From contig CALKCG010000017.1 in NCBI GenBank assembly GCA_938082915.1, positions 1-16,760 on the forward strand: a DNA stretch of 16,760 bases. Direction: 5' to 3'. The notes below the pieces were generated by a model, which was not told the DNA's origin, ran no database searches, and was given only the letters and a program-made list of their open reading frames with translations. Source of the DNA: an uncultured archaeon. GTDB lineage: Archaea; Thermoproteota; CALKCG01; B24. The stretch's first letter is position 1. The number at the start of each line of letters is the position of its first letter. A program made the position numbers and the translations under genes. Below are positions 1-7,307 of the stretch, piece after piece.

Positions 1-793
1 CAACTATGTCGATTGCAACTACTTTAGCGTTGCAAATTGCCCATAAAATGTCAAGTAGTTGGGTTAACGTTAACCCCTCGGGCTCTGGATTTCCAACCCC
101 TGGCGCCTGAGACGGATCTAGAACGTCTAAATCTATGGTTATATAAAGTCTTTCAGCGTTTCGAGCCCACCTTTCAACCTCTTCTAAGACACGATCTAAC
201 CTTCTACTAACATCTAAACTTGTTAGAAATTTAAGTCCAGATTGCTTAGCGTAGTTCGCCTCTTTTCCTGAAAACGCTCTAACTCCTATCTCCATAATCT
301 TATCTATCCCCAGTTTTTCAGAAACCCTCCGCATGACTGTTGCATGGTTTACCTTAGAGCCTAAATACTCATCTCTAAAATCCATGTGTGCATCAAAACA
401 GATTACCGTTAAGTCGCCGCTTCTACTCGCAGCTTCTACAGCTCCTAAAGTTAACGTATGCTCTCCTCCAAATATTATGGTTTTTAAGCCTTTAGAAAAC
501 TGCTCTTCTAATACGAAGCTGAGCCTTCTAAGAGTTTCATAGATATCTTGAACTACGTTGAGATTTCCCATGTCTTTAATCGCTAGGTTTGAAGTATCCA
601 GTCCAGCCCTCAAACTATAGGTTTCAATGTTCACTGAGGCCTCCCTAATAGCGTTAGGTGCGAATCTTGACCCAGACCTGAACGTAGCAGTCCCATCATA
701 TGGTACTCCTAGAATAGCGTACTTGGGCTCGTACACGTCACCAACATCTAAAAACCTTAGCGTTTTAGAAACATAAAGTTCCTCATAGCTCAT
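1..793 (-). CDS. speB: Agmatinase / ureohydrolase family protein, C-terminus cut by window edge
   Basis: Partial gene of 264 codons, open to the window's left edge. The ureohydrolase motifs are visible in order: GGEHTLT, DAHMDFRDEYLGSKVNHATVMRR-like second block, and ITIDLDVLDPSQAPGVGN. These supply the His and Asp ligands for the binuclear manganese centre. The family hydrolyses agmatine to putrescine and urea; arginase or another guanidino substrate cannot be excluded from sequence alone. The ATG at 793 is preceded by an in-frame TAG two codons upstream and by a GAGGT-like Shine-Dalgarno, so the start is firm. It is divergent from the sugar isomerase gene across a 116-bp spacer. Nothing suggests damage. 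The missing part is the last strands of the alpha/beta fold. Confidence 0.93.
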   Translation of the reverse strand, partial: MSYEELYVSKTLRFLDVGDVYEPKYAILGVPYDGTATFRSGSRFAPNAIREASVNIETYSLRAGLDTSNLAIKDMGNLNVVQDIYETLRRLSFVLEEQFSKGLKTIIFGGEHTLTLGAVEAASRSGDLTVICFDAHMDFRDEYLGSKVNHATVMRRVSEKLGIDKIMEIGVRAFSGKEANYAKQSGLKFLTSLDVSRRLDRVLEEVERWARNAERLYITIDLDVLDPSQAPGVGNPEPEGLTLTQLLDILWAICNAKVVAIDIV

Positions 794-909
794 AGGCTAA
801 ACCTCACAGATTCAATCTTATTACCAGCTCATAAGGTGTAGGTTTGCAATAAAAACCATTTAGTAAAGTTATTTTTCTTCAAAAATATTGATGTTCATCT
901 GGTGGTAGG

Positions 910-1788
910 ATGAAATATGGTATCTGGACAGATTTCTACGGAGATTTAGATTTAACAACGGCGTTGTCAAGGTTAAATGATCATGGTTTTAAATATGTGG
1001 AGTACAGCTTTGAGCACATCCTGGCGATTGAAAGAGACGGTTCAGAATCTATTTTCAAAAATATTAGGGAAGTTGTAGAGAGCCTAGGTGTTGCGGCCCT
1101 TCAAATGCATGGTCCAAGTTTGGATTGGACTGAAACATACAGCATAGTCTGCAGAGACGAAACAGTTAGAAAAATATGCATAGAGAGAACGTGTAGATGG
1201 ATCGAATACTGTTATAAACTTAATGTACCCGTCTTTGTTGAGCACCCGGGCTCAATGCAAGTGAAGACATTAGATGATTTAAAAACACTGGAAAAACTCA
1301 ATGTTGAAAGCTTCAAACCGATTGCTAAGTTTGCGAAAGATAGAGATATAAGAATCGCTATAGAGAACATATTTGACTTTAAACCGGAGAGACTTAAAGG
1401 CGTTCGTTTCCTGAAATACCCAGCCAGCTACGGCTCTACGATTGATGAAATCAAGAAAATATGTGAAGCTACAGATCCAGACGTAGTAGGTATTTGCCTC
1501 GACACTGGACATGCAAATTATCAGGGATTGGATATAACCAATGCTGTGAAAGAATGTGGTAGCCTTCTATATGCTACGCATATAAATGATAATGATGGGT
1601 CTGGAGATCAACACCTCTCTCCGTTGAGAGGTAGTATAGATTGGAAAAGTGTTATTGATTGTTTTAAAAGTATCCAATATGATGGATTACTGAGTTTAGA
1701 GATTCCAGGTGAAAAACATCCCAGCATTACCGTTAGAGATAACAGGCTGAGGTTACTACTGATTACAATGGAAAATCTCATACGCTAG
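910..1788 (+). CDS. Sugar phosphate isomerase/epimerase-like TIM-barrel protein (AP endonuclease 2 family)
   Basis: 292 residues, full length for the xylose isomerase-like TIM-barrel superfamily. The N-terminal strand MKYGIWTDF and the metal-ligand pattern of the family are visible: Glu152 in IAIEN, Asp198 and His201 in CLDTGHAN, His224 in THIND, His235, and Glu264 near the C-terminus in SLEIPG. Proteins of this fold isomerise or epimerise sugars or act as endonuclease IV; the sequence does not let me choose a substrate, and the lack of a long DNA-binding insert favours a small-molecule enzyme. A GGTGGT stretch just upstream of the ATG may act as ribosome binding site. The gene stands alone on this strand, divergent from the agmatinase, with a 155-bp spacer before the next gene. 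Confidence 0.85.
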   Translation: MKYGIWTDFYGDLDLTTALSRLNDHGFKYVEYSFEHILAIERDGSESIFKNIREVVESLGVAALQMHGPSLDWTETYSIVCRDETVRKICIERTCRWIEYCYKLNVPVFVEHPGSMQVKTLDDLKTLEKLNVESFKPIAKFAKDRDIRIAIENIFDFKPERLKGVRFLKYPASYGSTIDEIKKICEATDPDVVGICLDTGHANYQGLDITNAVKECGSLLYATHINDNDGSGDQHLSPLRGSIDWKSVIDCFKSIQYDGLLSLEIPGEKHPSITVRDNRLRLLLITMENLIR

Positions 1789-1943
1789 CTCGTATCTACT
1801 TAAATTTTGGAAGAAATGGAGTAGTCGTGTCTTAAAATTGGGTTGATGCAAATGATTTGATTGAGATAAGCTTTATAGACTTTTATATGTGAGTAGAGCA
1901 TAATCTGTTATGGTGGTTAGAAATCTATAAGAGACTGTTCACT

Positions 1944-2237
1944 ATGCCATTATGTTTAAGCCTTATCGTGACGGTTTTAGGCATTTATCCAAGTATAATC
2001 CCTCATATACTCATATTAGGAGTAGTGGGCCTTTCCTCATCAATTTTATCTATGAAATTCGATAAATTCTTTAAACCTTTAACTTTGGCCACTTCCATAC
2101 TCTACTTATCTGTCTTCCTTTGGATTTCCACAATCCCAGGGAACACCATGACAGCATTCTTATCATACGTAGCTCTATTATTAACCGTGTTATCCATTAT
2201 AAGTTTACTCGTGGTTAAGGAGGTTCGAAAGACTTGA
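1944..2237 (+). CDS. Small integral membrane protein, function unknown
   Basis: 97 residues, very hydrophobic, with three or four predicted membrane segments (about residues 3-34, 45-63 and 69-90) and a short basic tail (VKEVRKT). I do not recognise a family. It is translationally coupled to lysS: its TGA stop overlaps the lysS TTG start in the sequence TTGA, and the lysS Shine-Dalgarno lies in its last codons. A TATA-like stretch (CTTTATAGACTTTTATATG, about 1870-1888) precedes it. The ATG at 1944 has no obvious ribosome binding site and the frame is open upstream to a TGA at 1890 without a better start, so the exact start is uncertain. A role linked to the tRNA synthetase is not implied by any motif. 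Confidence 0.65.
   Translation: MPLCLSLIVTVLGIYPSIIPHILILGVVGLSSSILSMKFDKFFKPLTLATSILYLSVFLWISTIPGNTMTAFLSYVALLLTVLSIISLLVVKEVRKT
2217..2224 (+). promoter_or_regulatory. Strong Shine-Dalgarno (AAGGAGGT) fixing the lysS TTG start
   Basis: AAGGAGGT lies 9 bases before TTG at 2234, inside the end of the upstream membrane-protein gene. It is the best Shine-Dalgarno in the window and supports both the unusual TTG start and translational coupling through the overlapping TTGA. Confidence 0.8.
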
Positions 2238-3874
2238 CATCTCCCCTCATCCACTGGATAGATAAAGTAGCCAATGATATTGAACAGTACTGGGGGTTTA
2301 CTGGAGAAGTCATATGTAACGGCGGTTTATCTGTCTCGGGTCTACAGCATGTAGGTCGTCTAAGGGGGGAAATAGTCCTTGTAGATGCTGTTAGAAGAAT
2401 ACTTGAAGAACGCGGCAGGAATGTCCGTCACCTTTTAGTCTTATATACTCAGGATAATTGGAAGGGTAAAGACGCCCAGCTTAAAGCGTTCAAAAATCCT
2501 GAGGAAGCTTCAAGATATAAAGGTCGACGGTTGATAGACGTTCCAGACCCAGAGGACTGCCATCGGAATTGGGTTGAACACTATTGGGAAAATTTTGGGG
2601 ATTATCTCCACAATTTCGCCAAACACGTAGATGTTTACACGACAACTCAGCTTTATAAAATGGACTCCATGAAGAAGATCCTACGTGAAATCCTCCTAAA
2701 AAAGGAAGACGTTAGAGCAGTTATAAACAAGTATAGGGGTAGGAGGCCATACCCTGAAAACTGGATACCCTACGACCCGCTGTGTGGAAACTGTCTTAGG
2801 ATAGATTCCGCCGAGCCATTGGAAGTAGACTTGGAGGCATATAAAATCAGGTATATTTGTAGGAATTGTGGCTACGATGACTGGTGTAGTATGGAAGATG
2901 GCAAGCTCAATTGGAGGCTTGAATGGACAGCCATTTGGAAGGCTTTAAAAGTCATGTTCGAACCCTACGGTAAAGACCATGCCACACCGGGTGGGTCTAG
3001 AGATAGTTGTGTAGATCTTGCGGTTAATGTGTTAAAATTTAAGCCTCCGATTGGAGTGGCCTACGAATGGGTTGGATATGTAGTTGGAGGAAAGGACCTC
3101 GGTGACATGGGAAGTAGCGACTTTATAGGTTTTACTCCTGAAGATTGGGTTAAAGTGGCTGAGCCTGAGGTTCTTAGATACTACTACATTAATAATGATT
3201 GTATGAGGAGGCTGACTCTAAGCTTAGATCAAGTATACCACTATGTTGAATTGTACGATTTTGCTGAACGTGTGTATTATGGTGTTGAAAAGCCAGATAA
3301 GGAGGGTTGGGAAATCGCAACTGTGAAGAGGAGTTTTGAACTTTCTCAATTGAAGCCTATTCCCTCAGAGATGCCTTTTCAATTGAAATATCTTCACGCC
3401 GTCATACTGGTGCAAACCCTTCCGGAGGAGGACCTACTTGAAAACGCTATAAGACGGTTGAAATCTACGGGAATTCTTCTAAAAGACCCAGATCCATTGT
3501 CGGTTTCTAGGATCGACTCTAGATTGAGAAGAGCGTTGAATTGGCTTAAACTCTATGCTCCCAGTGAATTCCGTGTTAGACTGTTGGAGAGCCCTCCGTC
3601 TGAACTTAAGTCTTCTTTAAGTAGCGACGATAGGAATATGCTTAAAAACCTCATGGAACTTTTCAAGCTGATTGAGTGGACTGAAGAGTCCATTAAACAG
3701 ACTATGATGCGTTTTACCTCCACTATTTCAAAGGCTGAATCTCAAAGGCTATTTAAAGCGCTTTATCTAATATTTTTTGGAAGGGCTAGCGGACCTAGGA
3801 TAGCTCCGTATTTTGCAATGTTGAATAAGGAATTCGTTCTCAATAGACTTAAAGAAGCTATTTCTGAAAACTGA
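2234..3874 (+). CDS. lysS: Lysyl-tRNA synthetase, class I
   Basis: 546 residues, in the usual range for archaeal class I lysyl-tRNA synthetase, which charges tRNA-Lys in the cytoplasm. The HIGH-type signature appears as SGLQHVGRLRGE (residues 35-46). A zinc-binding knuckle pair is seen at Cys184/Cys187 and Cys209/Cys212, and the DHATPGGS motif at 248-255. The KMSKS-like loop reads DMGSS (291-295), so the usual first lysine is replaced; I believe similar DM-S-SS loops occur in some crenarchaeal homologues, but could not check. Start is TTG, overlapping the stop of the preceding gene and served by AAGGAGGT. It ends in TGA. A match to the ATAAC-N3-GTTAT box (2181-2193) lies about 47 bases before the start, within the upstream gene. 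Confidence 0.95.
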   Translation: MTSPLIHWIDKVANDIEQYWGFTGEVICNGGLSVSGLQHVGRLRGEIVLVDAVRRILEERGRNVRHLLVLYTQDNWKGKDAQLKAFKNPEEASRYKGRRLIDVPDPEDCHRNWVEHYWENFGDYLHNFAKHVDVYTTTQLYKMDSMKKILREILLKKEDVRAVINKYRGRRPYPENWIPYDPLCGNCLRIDSAEPLEVDLEAYKIRYICRNCGYDDWCSMEDGKLNWRLEWTAIWKALKVMFEPYGKDHATPGGSRDSCVDLAVNVLKFKPPIGVAYEWVGYVVGGKDLGDMGSSDFIGFTPEDWVKVAEPEVLRYYYINNDCMRRLTLSLDQVYHYVELYDFAERVYYGVEKPDKEGWEIATVKRSFELSQLKPIPSEMPFQLKYLHAVILVQTLPEEDLLENAIRRLKSTGILLKDPDPLSVSRIDSRLRRALNWLKLYAPSEFRVRLLESPPSELKSSLSSDDRNMLKNLMELFKLIEWTEESIKQTMMRFTSTISKAESQRLFKALYLIFFGRASGPRIAPYFAMLNKEFVLNRLKEAISEN

Positions 3875-4213
3875 AAGCGGTTTTTGCCAGTAAATTCGTA
3901 GAAGAAGGCTGTGTTTTGCCTAGGAGGCTCTTAGCGACTGGGACAGATTTAGTTGACGAATTGTCTAGAATAGCCAAAGCCAGAAATTAAACAATACATG
4001 GTTTTTAAATAATATCCTTGAATAGGTTTTAAAGTTCTATAAGATGGATACTAAAATTGAAGATTCTGTAAGCTCTTATATGGTAGTAAAAATCTCAGAA
4101 CTCAGGTTGTTTTTGAAGTAAATCTATACTTTTAAAACCTGTCCCCTGTTAAAGTTAACAACGAGAATTGTCTTCTTACCAGTCTTTGAACTTCTCTTTT
4201 AATGACGTGGTGC
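3871..4213 (+). other. Gene-poor stretch after lysS; possible 39-codon coding remnant at 3871-3990
   Basis: No gene is recognised between lysS and the convergent MoaD-like gene. A frame from CTG at 3871 to TAA at 3990 has a protein-like composition (reads LKAVFASKFVEEGC, then VLPRRLLATGTDLVDEL) and lacks ATG/GTG. It could be the tail of a lost gene, but I match it to no family. The remainder (3991-4213) is AT-rich with short T runs and a spaced 10-bp inverted repeat, described separately. Confidence 0.3.
4024..4140. repeat. Spaced 10-bp inverted repeat in intergenic DNA
   Basis: AGGTTTTAAA at 4024-4033 is the exact reverse complement of TTTAAAACCT at 4131-4140, enclosing 97 bp. The arms lose similarity within a few bases beyond the core. 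It could be the ends of a small decayed element or chance in AT-rich DNA. Confidence 0.3.
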
Positions 4214-4480
4214 TCAACCGCCCATTATCGGTGGAAGGACCGTAACTTCTACGCTTTCCCCCTTTAACTTATCAGTTAAGTTTGCGCGTTTACCTGAGAC
4301 GAACACTATGAGCATTTGTAGATGGGTATTTACGAAAACGCTTGCATAAGCGGGTGTACCATCTACGAGTTTAAGCTTCATGAGCGCTTCTTGAACAGTA
4401 ACTCCTTCATCAGCCTCTACACTCGCAGCCTCTCCGAAATAGTTCACGAGGTTTCCGTAAAACTTAAACAGAACCTTCAC
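4214..4480 (-). CDS. MoaD/ThiS-family sulfur carrier or ubiquitin-like modifier (C-terminal Gly-Gly)
   Basis: 88 residues with the beta-grasp pattern of MoaD/ThiS/SAMP proteins: MKVLFKFYGNL at the start, a middle Lys/Leu helix, and the C-terminus VTVLPPIMGG followed directly by TGA. The terminal Gly-Gly is the residue pair that is adenylated and thiocarboxylated for molybdopterin or thiamin synthesis or tRNA thiolation, or conjugated to lysines in archaea. Start is GTG at 4480; there is no Shine-Dalgarno, but a TATA element (TTATATAA, about 4503-4511) is centred roughly 27 bp upstream, which fits a leaderless transcript starting at the GTG. The regulatory box ATAAC-N3-GTTAT lies between the two. 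A JAMM peptidase able to process such modifiers is encoded at 9264-9716, and a thiazole synthase and cysteine desulfurase lie further on. Confidence 0.85.
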   Translation of the reverse strand: MKVLFKFYGNLVNYFGEAASVEADEGVTVQEALMKLKLVDGTPAYASVFVNTHLQMLIVFVSGKRANLTDKLKGESVEVTVLPPIMGG

Positions 4481-4490
4481 GGTTTCAAAT

Positions 4491-4512
4491 ATAACGTCGT
4501 TATTTATATAAG
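4491..4512 (-). promoter_or_regulatory. Promoter and palindromic operator box of the MoaD-like gene
   Basis: The perfect palindromic box ATAAC-GTC-GTTAT occupies 4491-4503, its centre 17 bp before the GTG start, and directly abuts the TATA element at 4503-4511. The arms match the boxes at serA and sufS exactly. A protein bound here would cover the space between TATA box and transcription start, so repression is the natural reading. Confidence 0.6.
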
Positions 4513-4531
4513 TCTTTCTACGCTTAGAGGC

Positions 4532-5668
4532 TCAAAACTTACTCTCAACTTCAGAGTAGGGAATATAGAACTGAGGCTTAGGAGGCTTAGGTCTGTAAGA
4601 CTCACTTCTGATTTTGGAAAGAGTGACACTATGCTTTAATGCCTCACTTTTCAACGTACTGTTTACAGCTTCCTCCAACTTCTCTGGACCGAGTTTAACT
4701 CTGGCATTCACCAGCAGAATCCCAGAATCTACATACTCAACGTTTTCAGGTCCGCTCACAACTACATTGAAGTCTGTCGAAGTAATACTAGCTTTAAATG
4801 CACCCCTATTGGTTCTTAAATAGACTTTCACGTGAGCCATAAACCCACCATGACTCCTTATCTGCCTATCAATTTCCTCTAAAGCTTCTTTAATGAAATT
4901 CCCTGGTCTGAAGCCTTCTTCCGACCTAACTTCGTAAAGCCCATCAAACCATGCAAGTTCAAGTTCAGCCTCCATATACTTGATCATATCTACATCTGGA
5001 TACGGCAGTCTTCTAGAGACGCCTTTGAGGACAACGTCAACTATATTGTCGACTCCAACGTTAAATTTAGCAGACGTCACTACGAACTCAGCTTCAGGCC
5101 GTAGCTTCTTTAGGAGGTTGAGAGTCTCGATAATTGTTGGTCCATCTACCAAGTCCACCTTGTTCACACATATGACCTCCCCTTCTCTTATTTGTGATGC
5201 TATGAGATAGGCTATAGGGTCTCCAGCATCTAAAAGGTTTATCTCTTGGTGGAGTTTGAGAATTCTAGAAGCATCCACTAAGATGATTAATGGAGCAAGT
5301 TCAAATTCATCACGATAGAATTCCCGTATGGGTGTGTAAAGCGTTGGCATTAAACCAGCACAGCTTCCAACAGGTTCTGCGAGAATTACATCCGGCTTTA
5401 ATTTTTCTAAAATTTTCTGAGCGTGTTTGATGAAAACCTGGAAGTTGCAGCAGAAGCATCCCCTCATAACCTCTGCGATTTCAAAACCATAGTCTTTAGC
5501 AATAGCGCTATCTACTAAAATTTCGCCTTGGTCGTTTGTCACCATGGCCACTTGTTTCCCATACTCGTTCATCAGAATTTCACCTACTCTAAGTAATAGC
5601 GTTGTTTTTCCACTTCCCAGGAATCCTCCAATAAATGCCAATCTAGGTTTCATAAACCCGTCAAACAT
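4532..5668 (-). CDS. CobW/COG0523-family (G3E) GTPase, putative metallochaperone
   Basis: 378 residues with a complete G3E GTPase domain: Walker A GGFLGSGKT (14-22), the metal-binding CxCC motif as GCFCC (70-74), EPVGSC (98-103) in the switch region, and NKVD (169-172) for guanine recognition. A C-terminal domain of about 150 residues follows, as in COG0523 proteins. Members deliver zinc, cobalt, nickel or iron to target proteins or help insert corrin cobalt; the metal cannot be told here. The gene is next to remnants of larE and fdhD, so its former client may have been a metalloenzyme maturation step now lost; this is inference. The ATG at 5668 has a TATA-like ATTTTTTAAAC about 24 bp upstream, fitting a leaderless start; ATG at 5653 is an alternative. 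It ends in TGA. Confidence 0.88.
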   Translation of the reverse strand: MFDGFMKPRLAFIGGFLGSGKTTLLLRVGEILMNEYGKQVAMVTNDQGEILVDSAIAKDYGFEIAEVMRGCFCCNFQVFIKHAQKILEKLKPDVILAEPVGSCAGLMPTLYTPIREFYRDEFELAPLIILVDASRILKLHQEINLLDAGDPIAYLIASQIREGEVICVNKVDLVDGPTIIETLNLLKKLRPEAEFVVTSAKFNVGVDNIVDVVLKGVSRRLPYPDVDMIKYMEAELELAWFDGLYEVRSEEGFRPGNFIKEALEEIDRQIRSHGGFMAHVKVYLRTNRGAFKASITSTDFNVVVSGPENVEYVDSGILLVNARVKLGPEKLEEAVNSTLKSEALKHSVTLSKIRSESYRPKPPKPQFYIPYSEVESKF

Positions 5669-5759
5669 AGTCTATATTGCTCAGATTTTTTAAACTTTAC
5701 GTTAATATTTTCTTTACAACGATAAAAAACTAAAATGATGTTATATCCTTTGATAAGAA

Positions 5760-6211
5760 ATGTCCGAAAAACCTGAACAGTTGAATAATGAGAGTAAAGA
5801 CGGGTGCCTAAAGTGAGAAGCCCACTGGCGGAGGTAGGTCTTAACAAGAGTGATGTACAGGTGGTTTCAAAGAATTATAGGTCTTCCTACCGCGGATAAA
5901 TCATCTATGGCTTGTTTAGCTTCGAGAGTCCCATATAGCATAACGTATGAGAGGCTCAGGAGGCTTTCAGAAGCAGAAACCTACATGAGGCAACTTACTA
6001 GAGTTGGACGACTTAGGGTTAGAGGTCGCAATCATATCGCTGGAATCGAAGTCGGTAGAGATGATAGAAAAGTCTTTTTTTTTTTGATGAAAACGTTATG
6101 GACGCTATTTGGACTAAGCTCAGAAGCCTGGGATATTTGTACGTCGCTTTAGACCTCTATGGTTATCGATCTGAAGGTCTTAATGAAGCTGTTGGAGAAA
6201 GTGGATGGTAG
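5760..6211 (+). pseudogene. larE: larE remnant (ATP-dependent sacrificial sulfur transferase), frameshifted and lacking the PP-loop domain
   Basis: The C-terminal half of LarE can be read in pieces. RSPLAEVGLNKSDV (about 5818-5859) is in one frame, GLPTADKSSMACLASRVPY (5878-5934) in a second, and after an 11-T run at 6075-6085 the frame changes again to DENVMDAIWTKLRSLGYLY and LYGYRSEGLNEAV, ending at TAG 6209-6211. LarE makes the nickel-pincer cofactor of lactate racemase by giving up a cysteine sulfur. The N-terminal SGGVDSS-type PP-loop domain is absent; upstream there is only a short ATG-led frame from 5760 (MSEKPEQLNN). With at least two frameshifts and a missing catalytic domain the gene cannot work. 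The T-run shift alone could be a sequencing error. A weak version of the regulatory box (AAAAT-GAT-GTTAT, 5733-5745) precedes it. Confidence 0.82.
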
Positions 6212-6223
6212 GGTAGAAGCTTT

Positions 6224-7011
6224 ATGGATGCATCCACTAAGTACGGTATTCTAAAATTCAAACGTGAGTGTACAAGTAACGTTGAAGATGAAGTGGCGGT
6301 GAAGCTACCAGTAGCCATCTACGTTAATGGAAAACCGTTAAGCGTACTTTACGCCGCCCTCATGAGCTTAGAGAGCTAGCTATCGGTCATCTTTTAACTG
6401 AGGGATTTGTAAAAACCTTGAAGAGGTGATCGGAGTGAATGTAAAGAAGGATAAAAATTTATGTAGACGCTTTAAAAACGGTTGAAGAAAGAATAAAGTT
6501 ACATAGCGCCAAAACAATCAAGGTAATTAAAACTACATGCGGTAGTTCTCTTGAGACGTCAGTTGATTGACTCTCAATTTGGAGGGTACAATCAGACGTT
6601 CAATGGCCCCTCGACGAAGTTTTTAGACTTGCGAGAAAATTAAACTCTGAAGCGCCCTTATATAAGAAGGCTGTGGAGTTCACGCAGCAGTTATTAGTGA
6701 TAGAAATGGAGTAAACATTTCTATGTGAAAATGTAGGAAGACATAATGCTGTGGATGAAGCCGTTAGAGCTTATATTTTGAGGGGATCCTCATGCTTTAA
6801 TCATACGCTTCTAGTATGTAGTGGAAGACTTTCATCTAAGATCGTTTTGAAAGCCGCTAGAGTGGGTATGCCGATGGTTGCTTCTATATCTGCTCCAACA
6901 TCCCTCGGGACATCACTAGCCGATAGATTGGGAGTAACTCTCGTAGGATTTGTTAGGGGGATGAGATGCAACATATACGTTCACCCTGAAAGGTTATCAT
7001 GTACATCATAG
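6224..7011 (+). pseudogene. fdhD: fdhD remnant (formate dehydrogenase sulfurtransferase), multiple frameshifts
   Basis: FdhD carries sulfur from a cysteine desulfurase to the molybdenum or tungsten cofactor of formate dehydrogenase. Recognisable blocks run in the right order but in different frames: VKLPVAIYVNGKPL (from about 6299), HELRELAIGHLLTEGF (about 6360-6409), IYVDALKTVEERIKLH then TTCGSSL (about 6458-6552), GVHAAVISDRNGVN (about 6678-6718), and CENVGRHNAVDEAVRAYI through ISAPTSLG, GFVRGMRCNIYVHPERL (6724-6999). The usual CGxCG-type cysteine motif reads CGSSL. At least four frameshifts and one in-frame TGA (6568-6570) break it. The intact ATG start at 6224 follows the larE remnant by 12 bases, so both were probably one operon. 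Decay is clear and not explained by one error. Confidence 0.85.
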
Positions 7012-7015
7012 GAAA

Positions 7016-7307
7016 AACTATGACTTGTGGTTAAAGGAGATTGTGCCAAGTGACGAGTTACGAAAAGGGGTTTTGTCACGACCCGGCAAGATGGGAAGAA
7101 TTCAAAGAAAAGTATGCGGAAGAGTTAAAAAGTAAAGGAGAACCGCTTCTTAAAATTAAACTAATTGAAGAAGAGAAGGGAACCATTACACTTCTTTATG
7201 CTGCAAAGGACAAAGAACATAATAATGTCGTCGCTTTGAGTAGCGTATTAATAAGGCTCATAAACTCTAGACTTTCACCATGTTTTTCATTTCCATTTTT
7301 TCTGTAA
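7016..7307 (+). pseudogene. DUF488 (YeaO-like) gene remnant, N-terminus missing and one frameshift
   Basis: After the fdhD remnant the frame YDLWLKEIVPSDELRK (7019-7066) runs into a shifted frame GFCHDPARWEEFKEKYAEEL and LLYAAKDKEHNN, the characteristic C-terminal half of DUF488 proteins. The N-terminal part, where the family has its VDRLWPRG motif, is missing: the remnant begins only a few bases after the fdhD stop, so a deletion has joined them. The biochemical role of DUF488 is not established. Its 3' end overlaps the 3' end of the FTR1 remnant on the other strand, suggesting a second deletion junction near 7240-7300. Confidence 0.72.

Noticed and set aside
61..76. 16-bp perfect palindrome GGGTTAACGTTAACCC
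   Set aside because: It lies inside the agmatinase coding sequence in the conserved GLTLTQ region and is explained by the codons; no promoter is near.
1900..1911. ATAAT-CT-GTTAT as another copy of the regulatory box before the small membrane protein
   Set aside because: The spacer is two rather than three bases and one arm base differs, so it does not fit the geometry of the other eight.
4921..4940. CTAAC-TTC-GTAAA as a further box
   Set aside because: It is within the cobW coding region, far from any start, and has a mismatch; consistent with chance.
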